DNA of 64,000 bases from Arthrobacter gandavensis (lineage in GTDB: Bacteria; Actinomycetota; Actinomycetes; Actinomycetales; Micrococcaceae): assembly GCF_009192735.1 (NCBI RefSeq), contig NZ_VTFU01000003.1, positions 434,001-498,000 on the forward strand, in the 5' to 3' direction. Under the pieces are notes generated by a model. The model was not told the origin of the DNA. It searched no databases and worked only from the letters and a program-made list of their open reading frames with translations. A program made the position numbers and the translations under genes. Positions 41,576 to 50,041 of the stretch are shown piece after piece (the first letter of the stretch is position 1; every line of letters begins with the position of its first letter).

Positions 41576-41704
41576 GCTCGCTCGTGGTGCGGGCGGGGTC
41601 TGTGTCCGCGGGGCGTGGGCTCGCTCGTGGTGCGGGCGGGGTCTGTGTCCGCGGGGCGTGGGGTGGCTCGTGGTGCGGGCGGGGCCTGTGTCCGCGGGGC
41701 GTGG
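41576..41704. repeat. Three tandem copies of a 43-bp unit
   Basis: Exact period of 43 bases (copies near 41576-41618, 41619-41661, 41662-41704). The first two are identical and the third differs at a few positions. Each carries GTGGTGCGGGCGGGG and TGTGTCCGCGGGGCGTGG. It fills the 447-base spacer between mntH and the DUF222 gene. The rest of that spacer shows only the mntH operator and a T/A-rich stretch (41713-41770) that may hold the promoter of the DUF222 gene. Confidence 0.9.
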
Positions 41705-41824
41705 GCTGTATAGGTATTCGGCTGAAAAAGTAGGGTATTTCTATCACCCGCAAAGGGCCGTTTTAGGCCTGTTTTGGGCTGTTGTTGGGCTGGAAATGTC
41801 AGTGCCGGGTGAAAGCCTGAAGAC

Positions 41825-43513
41825 ATGGATCAGAACGGATCTCTTCCCGGCAAGGTTGCCGGCAGCGGACAGGCGGGAGTTGCCGGCAGCGGGCAGGTGG
41901 CACCAGTCAGCCTGTCGGTTTACGCTGCCGCCCCGGCTCCTGCCTGTGTGGATCCTGCCGTTCCATCACAGGCCGCCCTCACCGGGTCCCTGGCCTTACA
42001 CGCGGTGGAGTCCCTGAACCAGGACGAAGCCGGCGCCGTGCTCTCCCGCCTGGATCACCTGATCCGGTGGGCTCAGGCCCAGCAAGCCAAAACCCTCACC
42101 CGCATGCAGGTCCTGTTCCGGGACGAATACCTCAACGACACCGGCCTGCTCGATCCCGGTCTCGCGTTCAGCCTCGCCGCGGAGGAAGCAGCGACCATCC
42201 TGCATGTGCCCACGAACACGGCGATGATGCTCATGAGTGAAGCCGGAACCCTCTGCACCACCCACACCGCCACCCTGAAGGCCCTGGAAACCGGGGACAT
42301 CAGTTACGGGCACGTCCAGACCCTGGTTGATCAGTCCCAGAACATCCCGCCCGCGGACCTGCCCGGCTTCGAAGCCCAATTGCTGGGGTTGGCCCCGGAG
42401 CAAACCCATCCCCAGTTCCGGGTCCGGGCACGGCGGCTGCGGGAGAACACGTATCCCGAAACCATCGTCGTCCGTCAGCGCAGTGCCTTTGACCGGCGCC
42501 GGGTGTCCCTGCAGCCCGAGTGCGACGGGATGTCCTGGCTCTCGGCCCTGCTGCCGGCCCAGAAAGCGCAGGCGTTCTTCAACCAACTCAGCACTGCCGC
42601 CCGAGGTGAGCAGGCCGCCGGCGATCCACGCACTGTGGATCAGCTCCGGACAGACATCATGGCCAGCCTGCTCGAGGGCCACGATGGCCACGATGGCCAG
42701 GACGACCCGGAAGCGACGGACGGCCACACAGAAGCGGAGGGCCAGGCAAAAACGGACGGCCACACAGAAGCGGAGGGCCAGGCAGAAACGGACGGCCAAG
42801 CAGAGACGGGCGGGAAAGCAGAGGCGGGCGGGAAAGCAGAGGCCGGTGTCCGCGGGAAGCACCGGACGGACGGCCACGGACGTGCCCGGGCCCGGGCGCG
42901 GGCCCGGACGGAGATCCTGGTCCTGATCAGCGCCGAGACCCTCTTCGGCGCCGACGACCAACCCGCCGAACTGCACGGCTACGGACCGATCAGCCCGGTC
43001 ACAGCCCGAAGAATGGCCCGGGACGCGGCGAAATGGACACCGGTGGAACGGGACCCGAAAACCGAGGAATTCCTGAGGATCGGCCGGAAACGGAAAGTAC
43101 CGGACCGGCTGAAGCAGGTGCTGCGGGTCCGCGACGGAACCTGCCGGTTCCCCGGCTGCCGGACCAACGCTGTGATCTCCGAAATCGACCACACCACACC
43201 CTGGGCGCAGGGCGGCGCCACCGATCACGACAACCTGGAGCATCTATGCCGGCGGCACCACATGTTCAAAACCAAAGGCTTCTGGAAAGCCTGCCAACCC
43301 AGTCCGGGAATCATTGAATGGACCTCACCCGGGGGACGCAAGTACCGCACCGAACCCCACCTCACCCTTGCTGCAGGAGCATCGGCAAAGTTCTCCGTTG
43401 CCGGGGATCCAGCGGTTGAGGGAGAGACGGGCGGACTGGGTCGGGTATCCGATGTGGGTGTCGCGGCGAGCAGCGACCCTGATGGTTACGGGGATGCCCC
43501 GCCGCCTTTCTAG
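41825..43513 (+). CDS. DUF222 / 13E12-repeat HNH endonuclease-like protein
   Basis: 562 residues. The N-terminal DUF222 region (about 50-290, 'AVLSRLDHLIRWAQAQQAKT', 'DISYGHVQTLVDQSQNIPPA') is typical of the 13E12 family in actinobacteria. The C-terminal HNH domain has 'CRFPGCRTNAVISEIDHTTP' and 'NLEHLCRRHHMFKT', with zinc cysteines and the HNH His residues. In between lies a hydrophilic stretch (about 290-350) of 12-residue repeats 'GHTEAEGQAKTD' then 'GGKAEA'-type repeats, encoded by tandem DNA repeats. The family is multi-copy in mycobacteria and arthrobacters and its role is unclear. Confidence 0.92.
   Translation: MDQNGSLPGKVAGSGQAGVAGSGQVAPVSLSVYAAAPAPACVDPAVPSQAALTGSLALHAVESLNQDEAGAVLSRLDHLIRWAQAQQAKTLTRMQVLFRDEYLNDTGLLDPGLAFSLAAEEAATILHVPTNTAMMLMSEAGTLCTTHTATLKALETGDISYGHVQTLVDQSQNIPPADLPGFEAQLLGLAPEQTHPQFRVRARRLRENTYPETIVVRQRSAFDRRRVSLQPECDGMSWLSALLPAQKAQAFFNQLSTAARGEQAAGDPRTVDQLRTDIMASLLEGHDGHDGQDDPEATDGHTEAEGQAKTDGHTEAEGQAETDGQAETGGKAEAGGKAEAGVRGKHRTDGHGRARARARARTEILVLISAETLFGADDQPAELHGYGPISPVTARRMARDAAKWTPVERDPKTEEFLRIGRKRKVPDRLKQVLRVRDGTCRFPGCRTNAVISEIDHTTPWAQGGATDHDNLEHLCRRHHMFKTKGFWKACQPSPGIIEWTSPGGRKYRTEPHLTLAAGASAKFSVAGDPAVEGETGGLGRVSDVGVAASSDPDGYGDAPPPF
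42721..42850. repeat. In-frame coding repeats inside the HNH gene
   Basis: CGGCCACACAGAAGC-type unit of 36 bases at 42721, 42757 and a degenerate third copy at 42793, followed by 15-base CGGGAAAGCAGAGG(CG) units. The period is a multiple of three, so copy-number change would lengthen or shorten the linker without frameshift. A 9-base repeat (CACGATGGC) precedes it. Confidence 0.85.
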
Positions 43514-43521
43514 GACGCTCA

Positions 43522-43630
43522 AGAAGCGGTCCCTCAAAATGCGGGTCCTCAAGAATGCGGGTCCGCCTAAATGCGGGCGGGTCGGCCTGAATGCGGGTCC
43601 TTGTGAACATACGGTCCGTTCTGAACACCT
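43522..43630. repeat. Degenerate ~16-bp tandem array between convergent genes
   Basis: ATGCGGGTCC-containing units begin at 43539, 43555, 43571 and 43591, with weaker relatives at about 43522 and 43608. Spacing is 16-20 bases. Several units carry TAA or TGA on the + strand just before ATGCGGG. It follows the HNH stop (43513) and precedes the stop of the converging gene at 43669. Confidence 0.7.
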
Positions 43631-43668
43631 GACCCCATCCAAATACCCGGCTTTCCCACCTGGTCTTC

Positions 43669-44073
43669 CTAGATGCCTCCGCCTCTGCGCACACGCCGAA
43701 CAGACGGGAGCGGCCCTGAGTTCTCGGCGGCAGCCGCCGTGCCGTTTGCCCCTGTGCTGTCTGGGCCGCGTGTGCCTGCCGGGCCTGAGGTACCCCCGGT
43801 GTCCCCGGTGCCCGCGGCGCCAGCTTCAGTCTGCGGTTGCGCGCCCGTACCGCCGTCGTCGCGATGGGCTGTGTTGTACCGATGGGAAGCAGCCAGCCAC
43901 AATACGGCGCCAGCAATCGGCAGCAGAATCACCACCGCAGCCCAGAACCACCGGGAAGAACCGGAAACCCAGCTGGAATTGGCAACACTGAAGAGCGCAC
44001 CGAGCGCCAAGGTGATGTACAAGACCACGGACGTACAGACCAGGGGAGCCCACATCAGGTATTCGATCGGCAT
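43669..44073 (-). CDS. PLD-nuclease N-terminal-like membrane protein
   Basis: 134 residues. Two helices (about 8-30 and 40-62) resemble the PLDc_N domain: 'SRWFWAAVVILLPIAGAVLW', where the P-I-x-G-x-x-x-W/Y pattern is diagnostic. The remaining 65 residues are a low-complexity Gly/Ala/Thr tail with a final basic stretch. No phospholipase domain follows, as is usual for stand-alone members, which are of unknown function. Confidence 0.7.
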   Translation of the reverse strand: MPIEYLMWAPLVCTSVVLYITLALGALFSVANSSWVSGSSRWFWAAVVILLPIAGAVLWLAASHRYNTAHRDDGGTGAQPQTEAGAAGTGDTGGTSGPAGTRGPDSTGANGTAAAAENSGPLPSVRRVRRGGGI

Positions 44074-44299
44074 AGGGAAAACCTTGCTCCTTCTTCATGA
44101 ACAGAGACCAAACAAGCGATGAAGGACAACCACATCCCCAGCTGCTGCACCCCATGTTTGTGCTTCAGCCCGCCAGTCCAGAATAGGATCTACTGCCGCC
44201 CCAGCACCTCATACCCAGTGATGACATCCAGAGTCCGTGTCTCCACCTTCCGCAGGGTGCGATGTCGGGAGAAACTGGGCCAAACCTTAAGGTGTAGGC

Positions 44300-44776
44300 A
44301 TGAGCACCATTGCACCGCCACCTGCCCGACTTCGCCCCAGCACACTCTTTCAAGGGCTGGCGGCAGCCCTAAGCATTCCCCTGGCGCTGGTCGTTCCCCT
44401 GTGGATTACGGCGGGGCGCACCCTCTTTGGCGTTGAGGGGCCGATGGTAGTGATCTTCACCGCCACTGTGGGACCACTTTTGGCTATCCTCCTCCTGGTA
44501 TCGGCGGTTCGCATCACGGTCTCGGCAACCCGTCGCCCAACCTTTGGGGCACCGCTGCGCACATCCTTCCTGCTGCTGGCTGTCTGGGTGGCGGGAGGCG
44601 CGCTGGGATTCCTGGTGCCCGACGTCGGTGGGCCGCCCGACAGCCAAGGTTCGGTTATGTCCGTGCTGCTCGGCGACGAGCTTGTGGGCATTTCCGCGGC
44701 GTTGGCCAATCCGATGGGCATCCTCACCCTTGGTCTGAGCATCTCCCTGATAGTCGTGTCCCGGCGACAGGAATGA
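44300..44776 (+). CDS. Four-helix membrane protein, unknown
   Basis: 158 residues with hydrophobic segments near 18-38, 46-70, 88-108 and 132-153. ATG at 44300 follows TAAGGTGTAGGC, a usable ribosome site. No domain is recognised. It lies 103 bases from the stop of the converging DUF1622 gene. Function unknown. Confidence 0.6.
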   Translation: MSTIAPPPARLRPSTLFQGLAAALSIPLALVVPLWITAGRTLFGVEGPMVVIFTATVGPLLAILLLVSAVRITVSATRRPTFGAPLRTSFLLLAVWVAGGALGFLVPDVGGPPDSQGSVMSVLLGDELVGISAALANPMGILTLGLSISLIVVSRRQE

Positions 44777-44879
44777 TGCTGGACAAAAGCTCACACTGCT
44801 GCAGCGTCATATGACTGTTCGTCATTGCGCACGTGTTTTCGCTCCGGTGCTGCGGCTGACGGCTGCCTTGCCCGGATCC

Positions 44880-45245
44880 TCAACTGCTTGGAGGAGCAGC
44901 AGCGGGTCCTCGTGACTGCCAGGGCAGCCTGCCCGTGACCTCGAGCTGGAGGGTGTAGCTGAGGAAGGTCCGAATGAGCACGATGAGGGCCAGCACACCA
45001 AGCGACTCGAACGTCGGAGTAACGGCAACCGTGCGGATGATGTCCGCGGCCACCAGCAGCTCCAGGCCGAGGAGGATGGATCTGCCCAACTGCTGCCGGT
45101 ATGCCTCATACACCGGCCGTCCGGTGCGGCGCAGGAGAGTGCCGACAACGGACACCGTGGCAATCACGGCACCGACAATGATCACCGCCACTCCGGCCAG
45201 ATCCACAATTTGTCCGGCGGCCTCGATGATGCCCTTGAATTCCAT
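44880..45245 (-). CDS. DUF1622 family membrane protein
   Basis: 121 residues with three helices, matching DUF1622: 'DLAGVAVIIVGAVIATVSVV' (helix 1), the basic 'YEAYRQQLGRSILLGLELLV' loop into helix 2 with 'AADIIRTVAVTPTFESLGVL', and 'IVLIRTFLSYTLQLEVTGRL' (helix 3). The family R-T-x-L-S-x-x-L-x-x-E-x-x-G-x-x-P-W motif is intact. Function unknown. Start at ATG 45245. Confidence 0.85.
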   Translation of the reverse strand: MEFKGIIEAAGQIVDLAGVAVIIVGAVIATVSVVGTLLRRTGRPVYEAYRQQLGRSILLGLELLVAADIIRTVAVTPTFESLGVLALIVLIRTFLSYTLQLEVTGRLPWQSRGPAAAPPSS

Positions 45246-45601
45246 TCCGCTCCGCTCCCCGCTTTAGCTGCCGGATGCCGGTTGTCCTGCTGGATGCCGG
45301 ATATGACTGGTGGATCCTGACGGCAGTTGGCGGATCCCGCATGGCTCTCCGCCCTTCCTCCATAAGCGCGCCCGGAAAGCGTCATGTCAAGGAAATGGCG
45401 TGGTGCGAGGCTGGGCCACCGCAATTCCCAAAATTCAGGCCGGGAAAGTCCAAGCTGCGATACCCCAGGCTCCACTCCTCAAGCTCGCCCCCCAGGCTGC
45501 GGCACCCCCAGGTTGCAGAGGGGCAAGCTGTGGAATTCCGGGCGGTGCATTTTCAGCGCCTGTTGAATTTTCATCGGGGGTGGGTTTTCCACGACGGGGG
45601 T
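45246..45601. other. 356-base stretch without a supported gene
   Basis: Open frames here overlap each other and the neighbouring minus-strand gene and have no ribosome site or recognisable product. Several loose CAGGCTGCGG / CCAGGTTGC-type near-repeats lie at about 45470-45530. It probably holds the promoter of the DUF1622 gene. Confidence 0.5.
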
Positions 45602-45919
45602 TTAGGCAGCGGCAGCGAGGGCTGTGGCGCTGTCCGGGTAGTAGAAGGACCAGTCGTCATAGGGGTCCTGCCATGCCGAATCGTCCCGGCTCACGCGCTG
45701 CACCGCCGCCGCCGGAACCCAGCGGTTGTGTGCACGTCCGACGTCGTCGATCCAGTGGAGAAGGACCGCTGTGCGGGTCCAAGCTGCCGCCTTTCCATCA
45801 ATAGTCGACGACGGCGTGCGGCACCGGATGTACGGCTCACGGCGGTACGGGGCATGCGTGATCGCCCCGGGCGGACGGGTTAGCGAAGAAGTGGACGATG
45901 AAGGATCCGCGGGAGGCAT
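45602..45919 (-). CDS. Hypothetical protein, 105 residues
   Basis: Soluble protein with no recognised family. The central region has real-protein composition ('AVLLHWIDDVGRAHNRWVPA', 'SWQDPYDDWSFYYPDSATAL'-like with several Trp and Tyr). The first 25 residues are low complexity, so translation may begin further in. ATG at 45919 lacks a strong ribosome site. Accepted on composition only. Confidence 0.45.
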   Translation of the reverse strand: MPPADPSSSTSSLTRPPGAITHAPYRREPYIRCRTPSSTIDGKAAAWTRTAVLLHWIDDVGRAHNRWVPAAAVQRVSRDDSAWQDPYDDWSFYYPDSATALAAAA

Positions 45920-45999
45920 GGGATAACCATGCCGTGCGGCTCTGACACTTTGAGACTTCCCGGAAGGGAGGTCAGATCAGGCCCGAAGGGAGGGCAAGA

Positions 46000-46407
46000 T
46001 CAGGAGGCCAGGTCCCGCCATTTCGCGGCAGCCTTGTTGGACAGAGCGACGCTGTGGTCGGCAACCCGGCGCGGGACAAGACGGATGACGGGCGCCAGCT
46101 CGGAGAAGGTTGGTCGAGCGGATTCGCCCTCGGAAAGCTTGGTGTGGGAGGGGCGGTTAGCCACAAGATAGAAAACGGCCATCGTGGCGACCAGCAGGGA
46201 AATGAGCGTTAGGACACCCAGCCCGTACAAAGCCAGCAGGGCATAAACAGGGGATTCAAAGAGGCTGGCGATGAAATTGGCACTGCCCAGCAGCAGCCAC
46301 AGCCAGAACGCCGCCACGAGCACCAGCATGGTGCGACCGCGACGGAAAAGCATTGCGGATTTTTTCCGCGCAAAAGGCACTTCTTGAGACTCTCCGCCCA
46401 TTTCCAT
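46000..46407 (-). CDS. Two-helix membrane protein, unknown
   Basis: 135 residues. A basic N-terminus ('FARKKSAMLFRRGRT') precedes two hydrophobic helices (about 27-50 and 55-82, 'YALLALYGLGVLTLISLLVA'). A soluble C-terminal tail follows. The positive-inside rule puts both ends in the cytoplasm. No domain recognised. Confidence 0.6.
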   Translation of the reverse strand: MEMGGESQEVPFARKKSAMLFRRGRTMLVLVAAFWLWLLLGSANFIASLFESPVYALLALYGLGVLTLISLLVATMAVFYLVANRPSHTKLSEGESARPTFSELAPVIRLVPRRVADHSVALSNKAAAKWRDLAS

Positions 46408-46545
46408 TCCCCCAGCTACCGGACCGGCCCAGCAGGTCCTAAGCAGATAATAGCTCCTTTATACGGGCATCCTACTCATCGGTGTGCCTGAATTTACTGT
46501 GTCGTTGCAGGAACGATATATCTGGAAGGTTCGGTTCGGCGCCCG

Positions 46546-47496
46546 TCATCCGCTGAAGACCTGCCCCGCGGTGTTCACAATCAAAACGACACCCAGAATT
46601 CCCGTTACCCAAGACAGCGTATTGGTGGATGTTCGGGTCAAGAAGCCATCCAGTTTCCTCAGGACAGGATCCACCAGCCGGGCGGCGGCCAGGCGCGCAA
46701 TCAGCAGCACCAACGCAGGAGCCACCATAAGCGTGCAGTAGGCGGCGAGGATGAGCCCGGGAAGCGGCCAGGTCAGCTCGGCGGTGCTGATCAAACCAAT
46801 GGCGCCCAGATAAGGCAGCATGGTGGCGAGTTCAAGGGTGGTGGCTGCCAGGGCTAGGCCGACCAGAGCTGCGGCACCGCCCCGCTGGGAATCAGTGCCC
46901 ACCGCCCGGTGGCGCCATCTGGCAAGCCTGCCTGAAGGAAGCGCAGCGGCGGAGGTCTCGCCGGCACTTGGACCGCCACCGGCACTTGGGCCGCCACCGG
47001 CACTTGGGCCGATGCCGACGCTTGGACCGACACCAGCACTTGGGCCGGTGCCGCCGCCGGGAAGACCGAAGCTGGAAAGACTTGCCCCGGCGCCTCCGCC
47101 GCCAGCTGAAGAACCAGCACCATATCCATCGGCCACTCGCTGGTCAGCAGGGGTTTGAGTCTGGGACGGAACCCGCGCGGCCTTCTCCCGTTTCGCCTTG
47201 GCTTCGAGCTGGAAACTCCAGGCCAGGAGGGCGATGCCGGCACCAAGCAGTAGCACAGCGAACCCGCGTGAGGCAAAGAAGGCGCCGTAGTTTTCGAGCA
47301 CAAAGCCGGCGCCAAAGAGAATGGCCAGTCCAGCAGCAAAGTAGAAAACCGCCACTGTTGTCAGGAACAGCAGGATTCGGCCGGGACGCAGCCTGCCCGG
47401 AGCGAGCAGTAACCAGACCGGAATGAGCAGCGTGCCAAAACTGGTGGAGTCCACAAGTGCGAGGACGGCCAAGGCACCAAAGTGAGTAAGTTCCAT
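46546..47496 (-). CDS. GAP-family (LysE-like/Sap) transporter with repeat linker
   Basis: 316 residues and six predicted helices of the GAP/Sap family (relatives of the mycobacterial sulfolipid and glycopeptidolipid addressing proteins). It opens with 'LAVLALVDSTSFGTLLIPVW' and later shows 'LVGLALAATTLELATMLPYL' and 'PALVLLIARLAAARL'. The cytoplasmic loop between helices 3 and 4 is expanded by a Gly/Ser/Ala/Pro repeat ('GPSAGGGPSAGGGPSAG'), encoded by tandem DNA at about 46960-47050. ATG at 47496 is preferred, since the 9 codons upstream do not belong to the family N-terminus. Likely lipid- or small-molecule-export accessory. Substrate unknown. Confidence 0.75.
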   Translation of the reverse strand: MELTHFGALAVLALVDSTSFGTLLIPVWLLLAPGRLRPGRILLFLTTVAVFYFAAGLAILFGAGFVLENYGAFFASRGFAVLLLGAGIALLAWSFQLEAKAKREKAARVPSQTQTPADQRVADGYGAGSSAGGGGAGASLSSFGLPGGGTGPSAGVGPSVGIGPSAGGGPSAGGGPSAGETSAAALPSGRLARWRHRAVGTDSQRGGAAALVGLALAATTLELATMLPYLGAIGLISTAELTWPLPGLILAAYCTLMVAPALVLLIARLAAARLVDPVLRKLDGFLTRTSTNTLSWVTGILGVVLIVNTAGQVFSG

Positions 47497-47650
47497 GGCA
47501 GCAACAGTAAAAGGCCGCCGCACCGCCGTCGTCCGTCAAAAGGAGGACTCAGGATGGGCACGGACCTCCGAACGGACCACTGTAATGCCAAGGGTCAAGC
47601 CTGCTGCACTGCCGCTGCTGCCCCTGGCTGATACCCCTTGATCGCTCGCC

Positions 47651-47692
47651 CCTGACTGATACACACCCTGACTGATACACACCCTGACTGAC
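47651..47692. repeat. 16-bp tandem repeat next to the APC permease stop
   Basis: CCTGACTGATACACAC begins at 47651, 47667 and 47683 (third partial), just beyond the 3' end of the amino-acid permease gene. Each copy has two TGA trinucleotides on the + strand. Confidence 0.8.
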
Positions 47693-47718
47693 CCCCCCCT
47701 GAAGCACTTCCCGCGGCG

Positions 47719-49182
47719 CTACGCCGTCCCCGGCGCGGGTGGCTGGGCCAGCCGAGGACTTCCGGGATTGAGCAGTGAATGCCGCCGCCCGTAGAACCAG
47801 TAGATCAAGAGCCCAATGACCAGCCAAACCCCGAAACGCAGCCAGGTTTCCCAGTGCAGCTGCAGCATCAGAAACCCGGAGGAGAGCACACCAAAGGCCG
47901 GAATCCACGGCATCAGGGGCAGGCGGAACTCACGGGGCGCATCGGGCTGGCGGCGGCGCAGGACGATGACGGCAACGCTCACCACTACGAAGGCCGCGAG
48001 GATGCCGATGTTCGTGAGGTCGGCGACGGCCCGGATGGGAAAGACACCGGCGAGCAGGGCTGAGGCAATGCCCGCTATCCAGGTCACCCGCTGCGGGGTG
48101 TCACGCCGGTCGGTGCCGGAGAACCAGCCGGGCAGCAGCCCGTCGCGGCTCATCGAGAACCACACCCGGGTGACGCCCAGCAGGAACGTCAGCATAACGG
48201 TGAGGATGGACAGCACGGCAAAGGCCGAAATCACAGTGGCAATGACCGGCAGTCCAACGGATTGGAAAGCTGAGGCAAACCCGGCGGTGGGGCTGATGTC
48301 GGTGTATTTCTGCATGCCGGTCAGGACCAGCGTGGCCAGGATGTACAGCACCATGGCCACACCGAGCGACAGTAGGATCGCCTTGGGCATGTGCTTCTTG
48401 CCGTCGGTGGCCTCCTCCGCGGCCGTACTCATGGCGTCGTATCCAAACACCGCAAAAAACACAGTGGCAGCGCCGGTGAACACCGCACCGAAGCCATTGG
48501 GCAGGAACGGCGAGTAGTTCTCCGGGTTGATATAGAAGAAGCCAAGACCCACGATGAACAGGATCAGCACCACTTTGATGGCCACCGCCACGAGCTCGAA
48601 CCGGCCAAAGGTCTTGGTGCCGCGGCTGAGGATCCAGGTGATGAACAGGCAGACCACCAGGGCTGGAACATTGATGACGCCGCCCTCCACGGTGTCTCCC
48701 GTGCCCTGCATCCAGGCCGGAACATCGATGCCGATGCCGGCCATGAACTCAGTGAAATAGCCGGAAATGCCGATGGCGACCACCGCCACAATGGCCGTGT
48801 ATTCCAGCAGCAGATCCCAGCCGATAAACCAGCCAATAATCTCGCCCAGGGCCACGTACCCATAGGTGTAGGCCGAGCCGGCGCGTGGAACCATACCGGC
48901 AAACTCGGCGTAGGACATGGCGGCCGCGGCGCTGGCAAGGCCTGCGATCAGGAAGGAAATCAGTACGGCAGGCCCGACGCCGGGGGCGTCAGGCCCGCCG
49001 TTGGCCACCAGGCCGGCGAGGGTAAAGATGCCGATGCCGATAATGCCGCCGACGCCGATGGCCGTCAGCTGCCACAGGCCAAGGCTTTTGAAGAGCTTGT
49101 TGCCGGTTGTTTCGTCTTCCACCTCGTCGATGGGCTTGCGCCGGAAAAGGGACGAGGAGGACGAGCTTTCTGCCGTGGCCAT
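47719..49182 (-). CDS. APC-superfamily amino-acid permease (cationic amino-acid type)
   Basis: 487 residues with 12-13 helices. The APC hallmark 'AIGVGGIIGIGIFTLAGLVA' (helix 1) and the consensus amphipathic 'AAAMSYAEFAGMVPRAGSAY' are present, then 'GEIIGWFIGWDLLLEYTAIV'. The N-terminal 'KSLGLWQLTAIGVG' resembles the YfnA/CAT subgroup (cationic amino acids). Proton- or sodium-coupled uptake is expected. Substrate is inferred from subfamily only. Tandem repeats follow the stop. Confidence 0.92.
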   Translation of the reverse strand: MATAESSSSSSLFRRKPIDEVEDETTGNKLFKSLGLWQLTAIGVGGIIGIGIFTLAGLVANGGPDAPGVGPAVLISFLIAGLASAAAAMSYAEFAGMVPRAGSAYTYGYVALGEIIGWFIGWDLLLEYTAIVAVVAIGISGYFTEFMAGIGIDVPAWMQGTGDTVEGGVINVPALVVCLFITWILSRGTKTFGRFELVAVAIKVVLILFIVGLGFFYINPENYSPFLPNGFGAVFTGAATVFFAVFGYDAMSTAAEEATDGKKHMPKAILLSLGVAMVLYILATLVLTGMQKYTDISPTAGFASAFQSVGLPVIATVISAFAVLSILTVMLTFLLGVTRVWFSMSRDGLLPGWFSGTDRRDTPQRVTWIAGIASALLAGVFPIRAVADLTNIGILAAFVVVSVAVIVLRRRQPDAPREFRLPLMPWIPAFGVLSSGFLMLQLHWETWLRFGVWLVIGLLIYWFYGRRHSLLNPGSPRLAQPPAPGTA

Positions 49183-49316
49183 GGGAGGCTCCGATCATCG
49201 CTGCCGGTATCTGGCTGGGGCCACCGGAGCGTCTTTCCGGCGACCCCAGCAGTATCGTCCCGGCTAAACCGCCTTGGAAAGAGCAGACGGGCAAAAAATG
49301 CCGGCGCCGGAGGCCG

Positions 49317-49709
49317 CTACTGCCCCGTTCCGGGTTTCCTCTCCACCGGGGCAGGCCCGTTGCCGGACTCTTTTTCTTCCTGCCCGTGGGCGGGGGAATC
49401 GACGAACTTCAGTCCAACCACGCAGCCGATGATCCCGGCAAGGAAAAGGATCTTCAGCAGGCCGGGCTGTTCATTGCCGAAGATCATGGCATAGGCCACG
49501 GTCAGGACCGCGCCGAGGCCGGTCCATACTGCATAGGCGGTGGAGATCGGAATGAAGTTCATGGCGTAGGAAAGACCCACCATGGAAAGAACGCCGGCGG
49601 CGAGGAAAATCAAGGACGGCAGGAGGATGGTGAAGCCCGCCGACGCATCAAGGGCGGTTGCCCAGACGGCTTCCAGGACGGCGCTGAGGAGCAGAACGAT
49701 CCACGGCAT
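49317..49709 (-). CDS. SMR-family transporter subunit 2 (guanidinium exporter type)
   Basis: 130 residues with four helices of the small multidrug resistance family. The essential helix-1 Glu is in 'SAVLEAVWATALDAS', and 'YAMNFIPISTAYAVWTGLGA' and 'VGLKFVDS' are conserved. It carries a 25-residue charged C-terminal tail absent from the partner. It starts 2 bases after the stop of the first SMR gene, so the pair is coupled and likely forms a heterodimer. The riboswitch in front of the operon points to guanidinium export rather than multidrug efflux. Confidence 0.93.
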   Translation of the reverse strand: MPWIVLLLSAVLEAVWATALDASAGFTILLPSLIFLAAGVLSMVGLSYAMNFIPISTAYAVWTGLGAVLTVAYAMIFGNEQPGLLKILFLAGIIGCVVGLKFVDSPAHGQEEKESGNGPAPVERKPGTGQ

Positions 49710-49711
49710 GC

Positions 49712-50026
49712 TTAGCCCACCACCTTCAGGCCGACGACGCAGCCCACCACGCCGAGCAGCAGCAGGACCTTGATGACCGTGGCTTTCTCGCCGCCGAACA
49801 CCATGGCGTACGCAGCGGTCAGGACGGCGCCGATGCCCACCCATACGGCATATGCCGTGCCCACGGGAATGGACTGCATGGCGACGGCCAGACCGGCCAT
49901 GCTGAGAATGATGCCCGCGGCAAAGATGATGGTCGGCCACAGGCGCCGGAAGTTCTGTGACTTCCCGAGCGCCGTTGCCCAAACGGCCTCCAGCATGCCG
50001 GAGAGAACAAGAATGACCCATGCCAT
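49712..50026 (-). CDS. SMR-family transporter subunit 1 (guanidinium exporter type)
   Basis: 104 residues, four helices. Helix 1 'LSGMLEAVWATALGKSQNFR' carries the proton-coupling Glu13 in a W-A-T-A-L context. 'AMQSIPVGTAYAVWVGIGAV' and 'GVVGCVVGLKVVG' complete the fold. First gene of a two-gene operon, preceded after 15 bases by a guanidine-III riboswitch, so its transporter should expel guanidinium with protons as EmrE/Gdx relatives do. Paired SMR genes usually make antiparallel heterodimers. Confidence 0.94.
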   Translation of the reverse strand: MAWVILVLSGMLEAVWATALGKSQNFRRLWPTIIFAAGIILSMAGLAVAMQSIPVGTAYAVWVGIGAVLTAAYAMVFGGEKATVIKVLLLLGVVGCVVGLKVVG

Positions 50027-50041
50027 GATGAATTCCTTTGG

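Noticed and set aside
41576-41704. CRISPR array
   Set aside because: Units are directly adjacent with no unique spacers and no cas genes are present; this is a plain tandem repeat.
41996-43243. 415-codon minus-strand frame opposite the HNH gene
   Set aside because: Shadow of DUF222-HNH; no ribosome site and no domain.
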